Assembly (NCBI RefSeq): GCF_003581425.1 | Contig: NZ_QXTG01000002.1 | Span: forward strand, 434,001 to 498,000 | DNA from: Amnibacterium setariae | GTDB lineage: Bacteria > Actinomycetota > Actinomycetes > Actinomycetales > Microbacteriaceae | DNA length: 64,000 nt | Direction: 5' to 3' | Part shown: positions 16,086-23,752 of the stretch, one piece after another | Numbering within the stretch: the first letter of the stretch is position 1 | Layout: each line of letters opens with the position of its first letter | Position numbers and translations under genes: made by a program | Notes under the pieces: model-generated | Databases searched by the model: none | The model's input: the letters and a program-made list of their open reading frames with translations, nothing else | What the model was told of the DNA's origin: nothing

Positions 16086-17474
16086 TCACGCGGCGGGCGG
16101 GACCTCCGGCGGGAGGGGGAACGAGCGGCCGAGCAGGCCGGGGCGGTCCGGGCCGGACAGCGCGACCCGGCCCTCCTTCCACGGCGACTCGTAGTCGTCC
16201 GCCATGTAGGGCACGCGGTCGCCCGCGTGCTCGAGCAGCGCGGCGTACCAGAAGCGGTAGGCCGGTGCGGGTCGGCGGTCCGCCTCGATCCCGGGGTGCG
16301 CGGCGAGGATCCGGTCGGCGAGCTCCTCCGGCCCGATCGGGTCGACGCGGCCGTCGTCGAGCAGGTCCCACTGCCGACCGGTCGTGTACCGGAGGTGCTC
16401 CGGGCCCCGGCCCCCGTCGCCGACCAGGAGGCACCGCCAGTGGCCCGTCGCGTACACGGCCATCCAGACGTGGAGCGCCTCGTAGCCGCGCTCGTGGAGC
16501 ACCCGCACGGCCTGCAGCAGCACCTGCTCGGGGCGCACGGTCGTCGCGACGCGACGCCCGCGCACCGCGGCGACCGCGAGCTCGACGAGGTCGTCCGCGG
16601 TGAGCCCCGGCCAGCCGTGCACGATGCGGCGCCACTCCTCCGGCACCGCGGAGGCGCCGTGCATCGCCCCGATCACGCCGCCCGCGATCGCGGCGACGGT
16701 GTCCGTGTCGTTGCCGCCGCGCACCGCGCGCTCGAGCACGTCGCGCACGCCCGAGCCGCGGGTGATCGCGGACCAGGCGCCCTGCAGGGCGGCACCGGCC
16801 CACCCGTTCTTCGGGAAGTCGTTCGGCCGGCCCTCCTCCGCCGCGTCGATGAGGCCCGACCAGTACTCGCGGCGCTCGCGCGGCAGCGCGCCGAGCTGGT
16901 CGCGCAGGCGCGGCTCGCCGGTCGTGATCGCGGAGCGGATCGCGAGCGACCAGAGCACGCAGGCGTCGCCCGCGAGCGGGTCCGCGTGCGTGAGGTCGCT
17001 GACCCGGCGCGCGGCCGCCACCAGCGCCCGCGGGTCGTCGAGGTGGGCGAGCGCGACCGGCGTCGTGCGCATCAGCGAGCCGTTGCCCGCCGAGTTCGGG
17101 TGCGCGTCCGCGAACGCGCGGGCCGCGGCGCCGAGCGCCTCCGCGGTGGGCGCGGTCGCCGCGTCGCAGACCGCCCGCGTCTGGTTGCCGACGTCCGGCG
17201 CCTCCTTCGACCACTCGATCCAGGCCGCCGCGACCTCGTCGAGCGCGGCGCCCTCGAGCGGCACCCCACGGGCGACGACGCGGAGGATCGGGATCGCCAT
17301 CGACGTGTCGTCGGTCCACTCGCCCGGGGCCCAGTCGAAGCCGCCGCCGCCCTTCATCCGCACCGGCATCACGCCGGGCATCGGCGGCCCGAACTCGTAG
17401 CCGGCGCCGAGCGCGTCCCCGCAGGCCGATGCGAGCACGGCTCCCGCCGCCCGGTCCTCGATGCGCTGATCCAT
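16086..17474 (-). CDS. ADP-ribosylglycohydrolase with C-terminal extension
   Basis: A 462-aa protein. Residues about 5-290 are an ADP-ribosylglycohydrolase (ARH/DraG) domain with the Mg-binding residues intact: GDALGAGYEFG, EWTDDTSMAI, NGSLMRTTPVAL and GGNDTDTVAAIAGG. It should remove ADP-ribose from proteins, nucleic acids or small molecules. Residues about 290-462 are an extra domain I do not recognise; it is Trp/His/Tyr-rich (LHVWMAVYATGHWRCLLVGD, RFWYAALLEHAGDRVPYMAD). The gene follows PAP2 in a probable PadR-MFS-PAP2-ARH operon. An alternative GTG at 17483 would overlap the PAP2 stop by 4 bp. ATG 17474 also sits 7 bp after CAGAGT, so an internal leaderless promoter is possible. Confidence 0.88.
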   Translation of the reverse strand: MDQRIEDRAAGAVLASACGDALGAGYEFGPPMPGVMPVRMKGGGGFDWAPGEWTDDTSMAIPILRVVARGVPLEGAALDEVAAAWIEWSKEAPDVGNQTRAVCDAATAPTAEALGAAARAFADAHPNSAGNGSLMRTTPVALAHLDDPRALVAAARRVSDLTHADPLAGDACVLWSLAIRSAITTGEPRLRDQLGALPRERREYWSGLIDAAEEGRPNDFPKNGWAGAALQGAWSAITRGSGVRDVLERAVRGGNDTDTVAAIAGGVIGAMHGASAVPEEWRRIVHGWPGLTADDLVELAVAAVRGRRVATTVRPEQVLLQAVRVLHERGYEALHVWMAVYATGHWRCLLVGDGGRGPEHLRYTTGRQWDLLDDGRVDPIGPEELADRILAAHPGIEADRRPAPAYRFWYAALLEHAGDRVPYMADDYESPWKEGRVALSGPDRPGLLGRSFPLPPEVPPAA

Positions 17475-17479
17475 CCCCG

Positions 17480-18115
17480 TCACTCTGGCATCCGCGGGTG
17501 GGCGGTCGCGGCGGGCGGGGCGAGCACGGCGACCGTGAGCGCCGCGACCGCGGCGCCGCACGCCGCGCCGGCGATCGTGTCGGTGAGCCAGTGCGCGTCG
17601 ACGACGGTCCGGCTGACCGCCATCACCGGGATCAGCGCGAGCGCGGCGACGCGGGTCGCGGGGCGCCGGGCCGTCAGCGCGAGGACCACCGCGACGACGG
17701 CGGCGTACCCGGTGTGGCCGGAGGGGAACGAGCCGCGGTCCTCGAACAGCGCGCCGCTCGGGCCCGGCCGCTGGTCGAGGAGCTTCAGCGCGGTGATCAG
17801 GACCTCGTCGAGCGCCGCGGCGACCGCGAACCCGAGCGCGGTGCGCCGCCCGCGCCGCCACCACAGGGCGGCGGTCATGGCGGCGGCGACGACGAGCGAG
17901 CCGGGCGCGCCGCCGAGCGCGGCGAGCACCTCCGACGGCAGGACCACGCCCGGCGCCCGGTGCTCGGCGACGAGGCGGGCCCAGTCCGCGTCGACGGCGA
18001 GCCCGGGGACGCCGTGGAGCCCCCGAACCGCGACGGCTGAGGCCGTCACGGCGGCGAGGCCGGCCGCCCCCGCGATCGCGAGGGCGCACCGGCCGCGCCG
18101 TCCGAGCGGGATCAC
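17480..18115 (-). CDS. PAP2 superfamily phosphatase
   Basis: A 211-aa membrane phosphatase. All three motifs are recognisable: KLLDQRP (motif 1), FPSGHTGYA (motif 2) and SRTVVDAHWLTD (motif 3, with the nucleophilic and charge-relay His). Six hydrophobic spans are expected. The family dephosphorylates lipid phosphates such as phosphatidate or undecaprenyl diphosphate, on the outer face of the membrane. GTG 18115 overlaps the upstream MFS stop in a GTGA, so translation is probably coupled. It ends 5 bp before the ARH start. Confidence 0.85.
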   Translation of the reverse strand: MIPLGRRGRCALAIAGAAGLAAVTASAVAVRGLHGVPGLAVDADWARLVAEHRAPGVVLPSEVLAALGGAPGSLVVAAAMTAALWWRRGRRTALGFAVAAALDEVLITALKLLDQRPGPSGALFEDRGSFPSGHTGYAAVVAVVLALTARRPATRVAALALIPVMAVSRTVVDAHWLTDTIAGAACGAAVAALTVAVLAPPAATAHPRMPE

Positions 18116-19638
18116 GCGCTCGGGACCGCCTCCTGCGGCCGGCCCTGCTGGGCCGGGCCGCGGCCGCGGGGACGACCGGCGGTCCTCGGCAGCGTGAACA
18201 CGAGCAGGAACGCGACGACCGCGAAGGCCGCCGAGGTGAGCAGCGCCGCGGTGGCCGCGGTGCCGAAGGCGTTCGCGACGTCGTCGGCGGACGGGCGGCG
18301 GCCCGACGGGAACGAGAGGTTCCCGAAGAACACGCTGCCGATCACGGCGATGCCGATCGCGGAGCCGATGCGCTGCATCGTCGAGATCACGCCGCTCGCG
18401 GCGCCGGCCTCCGACGGGTCGACCGTCGCGACGATGAACTGCACGTTCGGCGCGATGAAGAGGCCGCTGCCGAAGCCGGCGACGAGCAGCGGGCCGAGCA
18501 GGTCCCAGTTGGTGAGGTCGGGCGACGGCACGAGCAGCAGCACGAGCCAGACGCCGAGCAGGCCGAGCGCGACGAGGCCGGACCCGAAGATCAGCACGGT
18601 GCGGCCGAAGCGGACCGCGAGGCGGGTGCTCTGCGAGGCGCCGACGATGCTGCCGATCGCGAACGGGATCGACACGAGGCCGGACTCGAGCGCGGTGTGG
18701 TCGAGGCCCGCCTGCCAGAGCAGCGAGATGGAGAAGAAGATGCTGACGAACGCGGCGAAGTAGACGAGCGCGAGGAACGTGCCCGCCGTGAACGCCGGGT
18801 GGGTGAAGAGGTGCGGCGGCACGAGCGCGGTGCGGCCGCGCGCGACGACGCCGCGCTCCCAGAACCCGAAGAGCACGAGCAGCACCACGCCGCCGGCGAG
18901 GGAGGCGTAGGTCCACCCGGGCCAGCCCTGGTCCTGCCCCTCGATGAGCGGCACGAGGATCGCGGTGAGGGCACCGGACAGGAGCACGAGCCCGACGAGG
19001 TCGACGCCGTTCGCGGCCGACGCCTGCTTCGGGCTGTTCGGCACGAGCACGGCGGCGGCGATCAGCGCGACGATGCCGATCGGCAGGTTGACGTAGAAGA
19101 CGAAGCGCCAGCCGTCGGTGTTGCCGAACGCCTGGATCAGCAGGCCGCCGAGGACCGGGCCGATCGCGGAGGAGACGCCGAGCACGGCCCCGAACACCGC
19201 GAAGGCGCGGCCGCGCACCCGGCCCGAGAACAGCAGCTGGATGTAGGCGGACACGGCCGGCAGGTAGATGCCGCCGGCGAGGCCCTGCACGACGCGGGAG
19301 ACGATCAGCTGCCCGTCGGACTGCGACAGGCCGCAGGCGACGCTCGCCGCCACGAAGAGCGCGAGGCCGGTGAAGAAGACCCACTTGTGGCCGAGGCGGT
19401 CGCCGACGCGGCCCGCGGGGATCAGCGCGAGGCCGAACGCGAGCGCGTAGCCGGAGATGATCCACGACAGGGTCGCCTCGGAGGCGTCGATGCTCGTGCG
19501 GATGGAGGGCAGCGCGACGTTCACGATCGTGGCGTCGATGAGGGACATCGCGGCGCCCAGCAGGACGACGGCGAAGGCGATCCAGGCGCGCCGCGGCGGC
19601 ACCTGGATCGTGCCCATGGCGGGGGCGGAGTCGGACAT
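18112..19638 (-). CDS. MFS drug exporter, DHA2 family
   Basis: A 508-aa proton-driven exporter. AMSLIDATIVNVALPSIRT carries the DHA2 D1 motif, AGRVGDRLGHKWVFFTG is motif A, and VFGAVLGVSSAIGPVLGGLL is motif C. The hydrophobic profile fits 14 TM helices. The C-terminus is short, basic and Pro/Gly-rich. It starts 2 bp after the PadR stop and its own stop overlaps the PAP2 start, so the three genes must share a message. Expression is probably repressed by the PadR regulator and induced by a substrate of the pump. Confidence 0.9.
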   Translation of the reverse strand: MSDSAPAMGTIQVPPRRAWIAFAVVLLGAAMSLIDATIVNVALPSIRTSIDASEATLSWIISGYALAFGLALIPAGRVGDRLGHKWVFFTGLALFVAASVACGLSQSDGQLIVSRVVQGLAGGIYLPAVSAYIQLLFSGRVRGRAFAVFGAVLGVSSAIGPVLGGLLIQAFGNTDGWRFVFYVNLPIGIVALIAAAVLVPNSPKQASAANGVDLVGLVLLSGALTAILVPLIEGQDQGWPGWTYASLAGGVVLLVLFGFWERGVVARGRTALVPPHLFTHPAFTAGTFLALVYFAAFVSIFFSISLLWQAGLDHTALESGLVSIPFAIGSIVGASQSTRLAVRFGRTVLIFGSGLVALGLLGVWLVLLLVPSPDLTNWDLLGPLLVAGFGSGLFIAPNVQFIVATVDPSEAGAASGVISTMQRIGSAIGIAVIGSVFFGNLSFPSGRRPSADDVANAFGTAATAALLTSAAFAVVAFLLVFTLPRTAGRPRGRGPAQQGRPQEAVPSA

Positions 19639-19640
19639 GG

Positions 19641-20204
19641 TCAGTCGGCCTCTCGGGTGAGCTCGTCGTGGACGATGGCGGGCAGATCGGCGAGCACCGT
19701 GTCGAGCCAGGCCAGCTCCGCGTCCAAGCGGTGGGTCTGGTGGCGCATCACGTGCTGCTCGGCGACGGACAGGTACTGGTCGACGTGCTCGAGCCGTTCC
19801 GCGTGCTCCCGGGCGGCCGCGGCGACGGCGGCGCGCCGCTCGGCGAGCAGCGCGGGCAGCTCGTGCACGAGCTCCTTGCCGACCCGGGCGAACGCGAGGT
19901 CGAACGGGTCGGGCCGGAGCGAGAAGTCGGTGATCGTCTCGAGGCGGAGCCGGTCCAGGGCGGCACGGCCCTCGTCCGTGATCTCGACGATCTGGCGCTC
20001 GGGCCGGGCGCCCTCGCGCTCGGTGCGGACGGCGTCGACGAGGCCCTCCGCGAGCAGGCGCTTCAGGGCCCCGTAGATGCCGCCGACGTGGAAGTCGGTC
20101 CACATGTGCACGTGCTCCTGCTCGGCGAGCAGCCGCAGCTGGTGGCCGTGCATCGGACCGCGCTCCGCGAGCGCGCCGAGCACAAACACGCGGATGGACG
20201 ACAT
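19641..20204 (-). CDS. PadR family transcriptional regulator
   Basis: A 187-aa regulator. The winged helix is RVFVLGALAERGPMHGHQLR, then HVGGIYGALKRLLAEGLVDA and the wing RQIVEITDEGRAALDRL, which is classic PadR. The long helical C-terminus (Vir-like) provides dimerisation. It heads a tight operon with an MFS pump (2-bp gap). GAGACT ends 6 bp before ATG 20204, suggesting leaderless transcription, and an AGTC-N6-GACT inverted repeat overlaps that hexamer, fitting autorepression. Confidence 0.88.
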   Translation of the reverse strand: MSSIRVFVLGALAERGPMHGHQLRLLAEQEHVHMWTDFHVGGIYGALKRLLAEGLVDAVRTEREGARPERQIVEITDEGRAALDRLRLETITDFSLRPDPFDLAFARVGKELVHELPALLAERRAAVAAAAREHAERLEHVDQYLSVAEQHVMRHQTHRLDAELAWLDTVLADLPAIVHDELTREAD

Positions 20205-20210
20205 GCGATC

Positions 20211-20224
20211 AGTCTCGCACGACT
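20211..20224. promoter_or_regulatory. Possible PadR operator over the -10 region
   Basis: AGTC-TCGCAC-GACT, an inverted repeat with 4-bp arms, covers the -10-like GAGACT (minus strand) of padR. The arms are short, so this is tentative. Confidence 0.35.
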
Positions 20225-20254
20225 AATCCGCGAAGAGCATGAACGCCGAGCCGG

Positions 20255-21271
20255 TCAGAGGCGGACGAGCATCTTCCCGGTGTTGCCGCCGCGCATCAGG
20301 TCGAGGAAGGCGTCCACCGCGTTCCCGAGGCCCTCGCGGACCGTCTCGTCGGCGACGATGCGGCCGTCCCGCACCCAGGGCCCTACCTCCTCGACGAAGG
20401 CGGGCCAGCGGTGCCGGTAGGAGGGGCTCGTCCAGCCCTTCAGCGTCAGCCCGCGGGTGATCACGTGCCAGAGGTTGTCCGGCCCGGGCGAGCGGCCCTC
20501 CTCGTTGTACGAGGTGATCGCGCCGCAGAGCGCAGCCCGTCCCCCGTCGTTGAACACCTCGAGCGCCGCCTCCAGGTGGTCCCCGCCGACGTTGTCGAAG
20601 CAGACGTCGATGCCCTCGCCCTGCTCGGTGCCGGTCGCAGCGACGAGCTGCTCGCGGATCGGCGCCGCCCGGTAGTCGAGGCCGACGTCGAAGCCGTAGC
20701 GCTCCGTCAGCAGCCGCGCCTTCTCGGGGCCGCCGGCGGACCCGATGGTGCGGGCGGCGCCCTTCAGCCGCGCGATCTGCCCCGCGGCGGAGCCGACCGC
20801 CCCGGCGGCGCCCGACACGAAGACGGTCTCGCCCGCCTGCAGCGCCGCGATGTCGGTCAGTCCGACCCAGGCGGCGAAGCCCGTCCCGCCGAGGACGCCG
20901 AGGTGCGCGGAGGCGGGCACGCCCGGCAGCTCCTGCACCCGGCGGAAGGCGGCGGCCGGGCCCTGTGCGAGGTCGCGCCAGCCGAGCTCGTGCTGCACGA
21001 GGTCGCCCTCCGCGATCCCGTCGGCGCGGCTCGCGACGACCCGGCCGAGCGCGGCGCCGGTCAGCGCCTCCCCGAGCTCGAAGGGCGGCACGTAGCTGCG
21101 GCCCGCGTTCATCCGCCCGCGCATGTACGGGTCGACCGACATCAGCTCGTTCCGCACCCGGACCTCGCCGGGTCCCGGGTCGGGCAGGCCCCGCTCGACG
21201 GTGCGGAAGTCGTCGTGCGAGGGCCAGCCGGTCGGGCGGGCCGCGAGGTGGATCTCGGTCGCGGTGGTCAC
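20255..21271 (-). CDS. NADP-dependent MDR oxidoreductase (CurA/leukotriene-reductase-like)
   Basis: A 338-aa zinc-less medium-chain dehydrogenase/reductase. Features are MSVDPYMRGRM in the N-terminal substrate domain, GVLGGTGFAAWVGL, the cofactor loop VSGAAGAVGSAAGQIARLKG and DVCFDNVGGDHLEAAL, all diagnostic of the YncB/CurA/leukotriene B4 12-hydroxydehydrogenase branch. These enzymes reduce alpha,beta-unsaturated carbonyl double bonds with NADPH. GTG 21271 follows -10 TAGCGT by 6 bp and is probably leaderless. It lies 50 bp upstream of padR on the same strand and may read through into that operon. Confidence 0.88.
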   Translation of the reverse strand: MTTATEIHLAARPTGWPSHDDFRTVERGLPDPGPGEVRVRNELMSVDPYMRGRMNAGRSYVPPFELGEALTGAALGRVVASRADGIAEGDLVQHELGWRDLAQGPAAAFRRVQELPGVPASAHLGVLGGTGFAAWVGLTDIAALQAGETVFVSGAAGAVGSAAGQIARLKGAARTIGSAGGPEKARLLTERYGFDVGLDYRAAPIREQLVAATGTEQGEGIDVCFDNVGGDHLEAALEVFNDGGRAALCGAITSYNEEGRSPGPDNLWHVITRGLTLKGWTSPSYRHRWPAFVEEVGPWVRDGRIVADETVREGLGNAVDAFLDLMRGGNTGKMLVRL

Positions 21272-21277
21272 CGGGGC

Positions 21278-21283
21278 ACGCTA
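21278..21283 (-). promoter_or_regulatory. -10 hexamer TAGCGT, leaderless promoter of MDR gene
   Basis: Minus-strand TAGCGT, a 6-bp spacer, then GTG 21271. Confidence 0.55.
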
Positions 21284-21311
21284 GGCGCGGCCGCCTGGGC
21301 GGGTGCGCCGA

Positions 21312-21521
21312 TCAGCGGGTCGGGCGGCGCCCGCGGCGCAGCGCGGCGGCGATCAGCACGACACCGACGACGGCGACGACCAGCCCGATCGCGAGCCAGG
21401 TCCGGTCGCCGGTCATGAAGCTGCCGGGGATCAGGTTCGCGCCCTGGCCGATCCAGACCCCGCCGGTGACGAGCGCGACGAGGCCGAGGACCAGCAGGAG
21501 GATGCGGGCGCCGCGGCTCAT
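21312..21521 (-). CDS. Small two-TM membrane protein (69 aa)
   Basis: A 69-aa protein with two hydrophobic helices (about residues 5-22 and 44-62) and a conserved-looking extracytoplasmic link GANLIPGSFMTGDRTWL. It ends in a basic tail, RRGRRPTR. I have seen this IPGSFMTG pattern in small actinobacterial membrane proteins of unknown function. The start is ATG 21521. It follows SulP by 32 bp on the same strand and may be co-transcribed with it. The function is unknown. Confidence 0.65.
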   Translation of the reverse strand: MSRGARILLLVLGLVALVTGGVWIGQGANLIPGSFMTGDRTWLAIGLVVAVVGVVLIAAALRRGRRPTR

Positions 21522-21553
21522 GGGGTCACCGTAGCGCCCGGCGACCGATCGGC

Positions 21554-23020
21554 TCAGGCGCCGAGCCGGCCGGTGAGCCGGGCGTGGAAGGCCGTGCTCC
21601 GCTCGTCGAGCCCCTCGAAACGCACCGCGCGCCCGTGGTCGGCGTAGCGCTGCTCGACGGCGTCGAGCGCCGCGACGGTGGAGGCGTCCCAGACCTGCGC
21701 GTGGGTGAGGTCCACGACGGTCTCGGCGGGGTCGTCGGCGTAGGCGAACCGGTCGATCAGGTCGTTGCTGCTGCCGAAGAACAGCGGGCCGCGGACGTCG
21801 TAGCGCGCCACGCCGTCCACCACCCGGCGGTCGACGGTCGTCACGTGCGCGACCCGGCGGGCGAACAGCACCATCGCGAGCAGCACGCCGACGCCCACGC
21901 CGACGGCGAGGTTGCCGGTCACCAGGACGACGGCGACGGTGACCACGAGGACCGCGGTCTCGGGCAGCGGCATGCGCCGCAGGGTCGCGGGGCGGACGCT
22001 GTGCCAGTCGACCGTCGTGACGGCGACGACCATCATCACGGCGGCGAGCGCGACCATCGGGATGATCGCCAGCACCGGGCCGAGCACGGTCAGCAGGCCG
22101 AGCAGGAAGACGGCCGCGACGCCGGTCGAGAGGCGGGTCCTCCCGCCGCCCGCCTTCACGTTCACCATCGTCTGGCCGATCATCGCGCAGCCGCCGATCC
22201 CGCCCCAGAGCGCGGCGCCGACGTTCGCGACGCCGAGCCCCCACGACTCCCGGTTCTTCCGCGACGGGGTGTCCGTGATGCGGTCGACGAGCTTCGCGGT
22301 CAGCAGGCTCTCGAGCAGACCGACGAAGGCGACGCTGAGCGCCGTCGGCCAGACGATGCCGAGCGTCGTCGCATCGAGGGGCACGGTGAGCGGGGTGATG
22401 CCGGGCAGCGCGCCGCCGACGCGGCCCTCGTCGCCGACCGACGGCACGTCGAGCCCGGCCACCACCGCGATCGCGGTGACCACCACGATCGCAACGAGGG
22501 CCGCCGGCACCGCGGTCGTGAACCGCGGCAGCAGGAGGACCACGGCGAGCGTCAGCGCGAACAGCGGGTACGCGACCCACGGGACGCCGATCAGGTGCGG
22601 CACCTGCGCCGCGAAGATCAGGACGCCGAGGGCGTTCACGAACCCGAGCATCACGCTCCGCGGCACGAACCGGAGCAGCCGGGCCAGGCCGAGCACGCCG
22701 AACAGGATCTGCACGAGGCCGCCGAGCACCACGGCCGGCAGCACGTAGGCCGCGCCGTGCGCGTGCACGAGCGGCGCGATGACGAGCGCGACGGAGCCCG
22801 CCGCGGCCGTCACCATCGCGGGCCGGCCGCCGAGCACCGTGGTCACGGCGAGCAGCACGACGGAGGCGACGAGGCTCGTGCGGGGATCGACCCCGGCGAC
22901 GACCGAGAACGAGATCACCTCGGGTACGAGCGCGAGCACGGTGACGACGCCGGCCAGCGCCTCCCGGGTCAGCAGGCGGGGCGAGCGCAGCGCGTCGAGC
23001 GCGCGGGCGGGCTGGGGCAC
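21554..23020 (-). CDS. SulP family anion transporter with STAS domain
   Basis: A 488-aa transporter. The N-terminal part holds the SLC26/SulP core (LTREALAGVVTVLALVPEVI; NALGVLIFAAQVPHL; WGGIGGCAMIGQTMVNVKAG), and the C-terminus is a STAS domain (YDVRGPLFFGSSNDLIDRF ... VVDLTHAQVWDASTVAALD). The substrate would be sulfate, bicarbonate or another anion. The start is placed at GTG 23020 because GGGAGA lies 4 nt upstream; an in-frame GTG at 23050 is the alternative. That ribosome binding site lies within a 16/17-nt hairpin arm (23023-23074), pointing to translational control. It is probably followed by the small membrane protein gene. Confidence 0.88.
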   Translation of the reverse strand: MPQPARALDALRSPRLLTREALAGVVTVLALVPEVISFSVVAGVDPRTSLVASVVLLAVTTVLGGRPAMVTAAAGSVALVIAPLVHAHGAAYVLPAVVLGGLVQILFGVLGLARLLRFVPRSVMLGFVNALGVLIFAAQVPHLIGVPWVAYPLFALTLAVVLLLPRFTTAVPAALVAIVVVTAIAVVAGLDVPSVGDEGRVGGALPGITPLTVPLDATTLGIVWPTALSVAFVGLLESLLTAKLVDRITDTPSRKNRESWGLGVANVGAALWGGIGGCAMIGQTMVNVKAGGGRTRLSTGVAAVFLLGLLTVLGPVLAIIPMVALAAVMMVVAVTTVDWHSVRPATLRRMPLPETAVLVVTVAVVLVTGNLAVGVGVGVLLAMVLFARRVAHVTTVDRRVVDGVARYDVRGPLFFGSSNDLIDRFAYADDPAETVVDLTHAQVWDASTVAALDAVEQRYADHGRAVRFEGLDERSTAFHARLTGRLGA

Positions 23021-23022
23021 GG

Positions 23023-23074
23023 GGTCTCCCGTCGATCGGAGCAGCGGCACGGGGCCGCCCGATCGACGGAGACC
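23023..23074 (-). promoter_or_regulatory. Long leader hairpin burying the SulP ribosome binding site
   Basis: On the minus strand the 5' arm (23074-23059) begins GGTCTCCGTCGATCGG and is complementary to the 3' arm (23039-23023), with a single bulged base. The loop contains its own GCGGC/GCCGC stem. The 3' arm contains the Shine-Dalgarno GGGAGA, and GTG 23020 follows directly. A -10-like GATACT (23083-23088) would start transcription just before the hairpin. Confidence 0.6.
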
Positions 23075-23104
23075 GGGACCTCAGTATCGCCGCCGGGCCG
23101 CGCG

Positions 23105-23752
23105 TCAGCGGTCGACGCCCGCGTCGAGCGCGGCGACGACGGCGCCGATCCGGTCCCGCGCGCCGAGCTTCGCGAGGATCGCCGAGACGTGCGACTTCAC
23201 CGTCCGCTCCCCCATGGCGAGCTCGTCGGCGATCTCCCCGTTCGTCGCGCCGCGGCACATCCGCGTCAGCACCTCCGTCTCGCGCGGCGTGAGCCGCTCG
23301 AGCGGGGCCGCGCCGGGCCGGCCGGCGGCGCTGCGAGCCCGGGCGAGCACCCGCGGCAGCACGCGCGGGTCGATCCACGAGCCGCCCGCCGCGACCGCGC
23401 GGACGGCGAGCACGAGCGACTCGGCCGGGCTGTCCTTCAGCACGAACCCCTCCGCGCCCGCGTCGAGCGCGGCCCAGAGCACCTCGTCGTCGTCGAAGGT
23501 CGTGAGCGCGAGGACCGGCGGGGCGCCCGGGGTGCCGCGGAGGCGGCGGGTGGCGGTCGGTCCGTCGGTGCCGGGCATGCGGACGTCCATCAGCACGAGG
23601 TCGGGCGCGAACCGCTCCGCCGCGACGACGGCCGCGGCGCCGTCGGCGCACTGCGCGACGACGACGATGTCGGGCTCCGCGCCGAGCACGAGGGAGAGCC
23701 CGGAGCGCACCATCGCCTGGTCGTCCGCGACCACGACCCGCAGGGCGCTCAT
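23105..23752 (-). CDS. NarL/FixJ-type response regulator
   Basis: A 215-aa regulator. The receiver domain has the acidic pair in VVVADDQAMVRSG, the phospho-acceptor Asp in LVLMDVRMPGTDGP and the conserved Lys in GFVLKDSP. The C-terminal LuxR-type helix-turn-helix is LTPRETEVLTRMCRGATNGE followed by GERTVKSHVSAILAKLG. Its ATG overlaps the kinase stop (ATGA), so the pair is translationally coupled. Targets may include the divergent membrane protein gene at 25011 or the downstream SulP gene; neither is proven. Confidence 0.92.
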   Translation of the reverse strand: MSALRVVVADDQAMVRSGLSLVLGAEPDIVVVAQCADGAAAVVAAERFAPDLVLMDVRMPGTDGPTATRRLRGTPGAPPVLALTTFDDDEVLWAALDAGAEGFVLKDSPAESLVLAVRAVAAGGSWIDPRVLPRVLARARSAAGRPGAAPLERLTPRETEVLTRMCRGATNGEIADELAMGERTVKSHVSAILAKLGARDRIGAVVAALDAGVDR

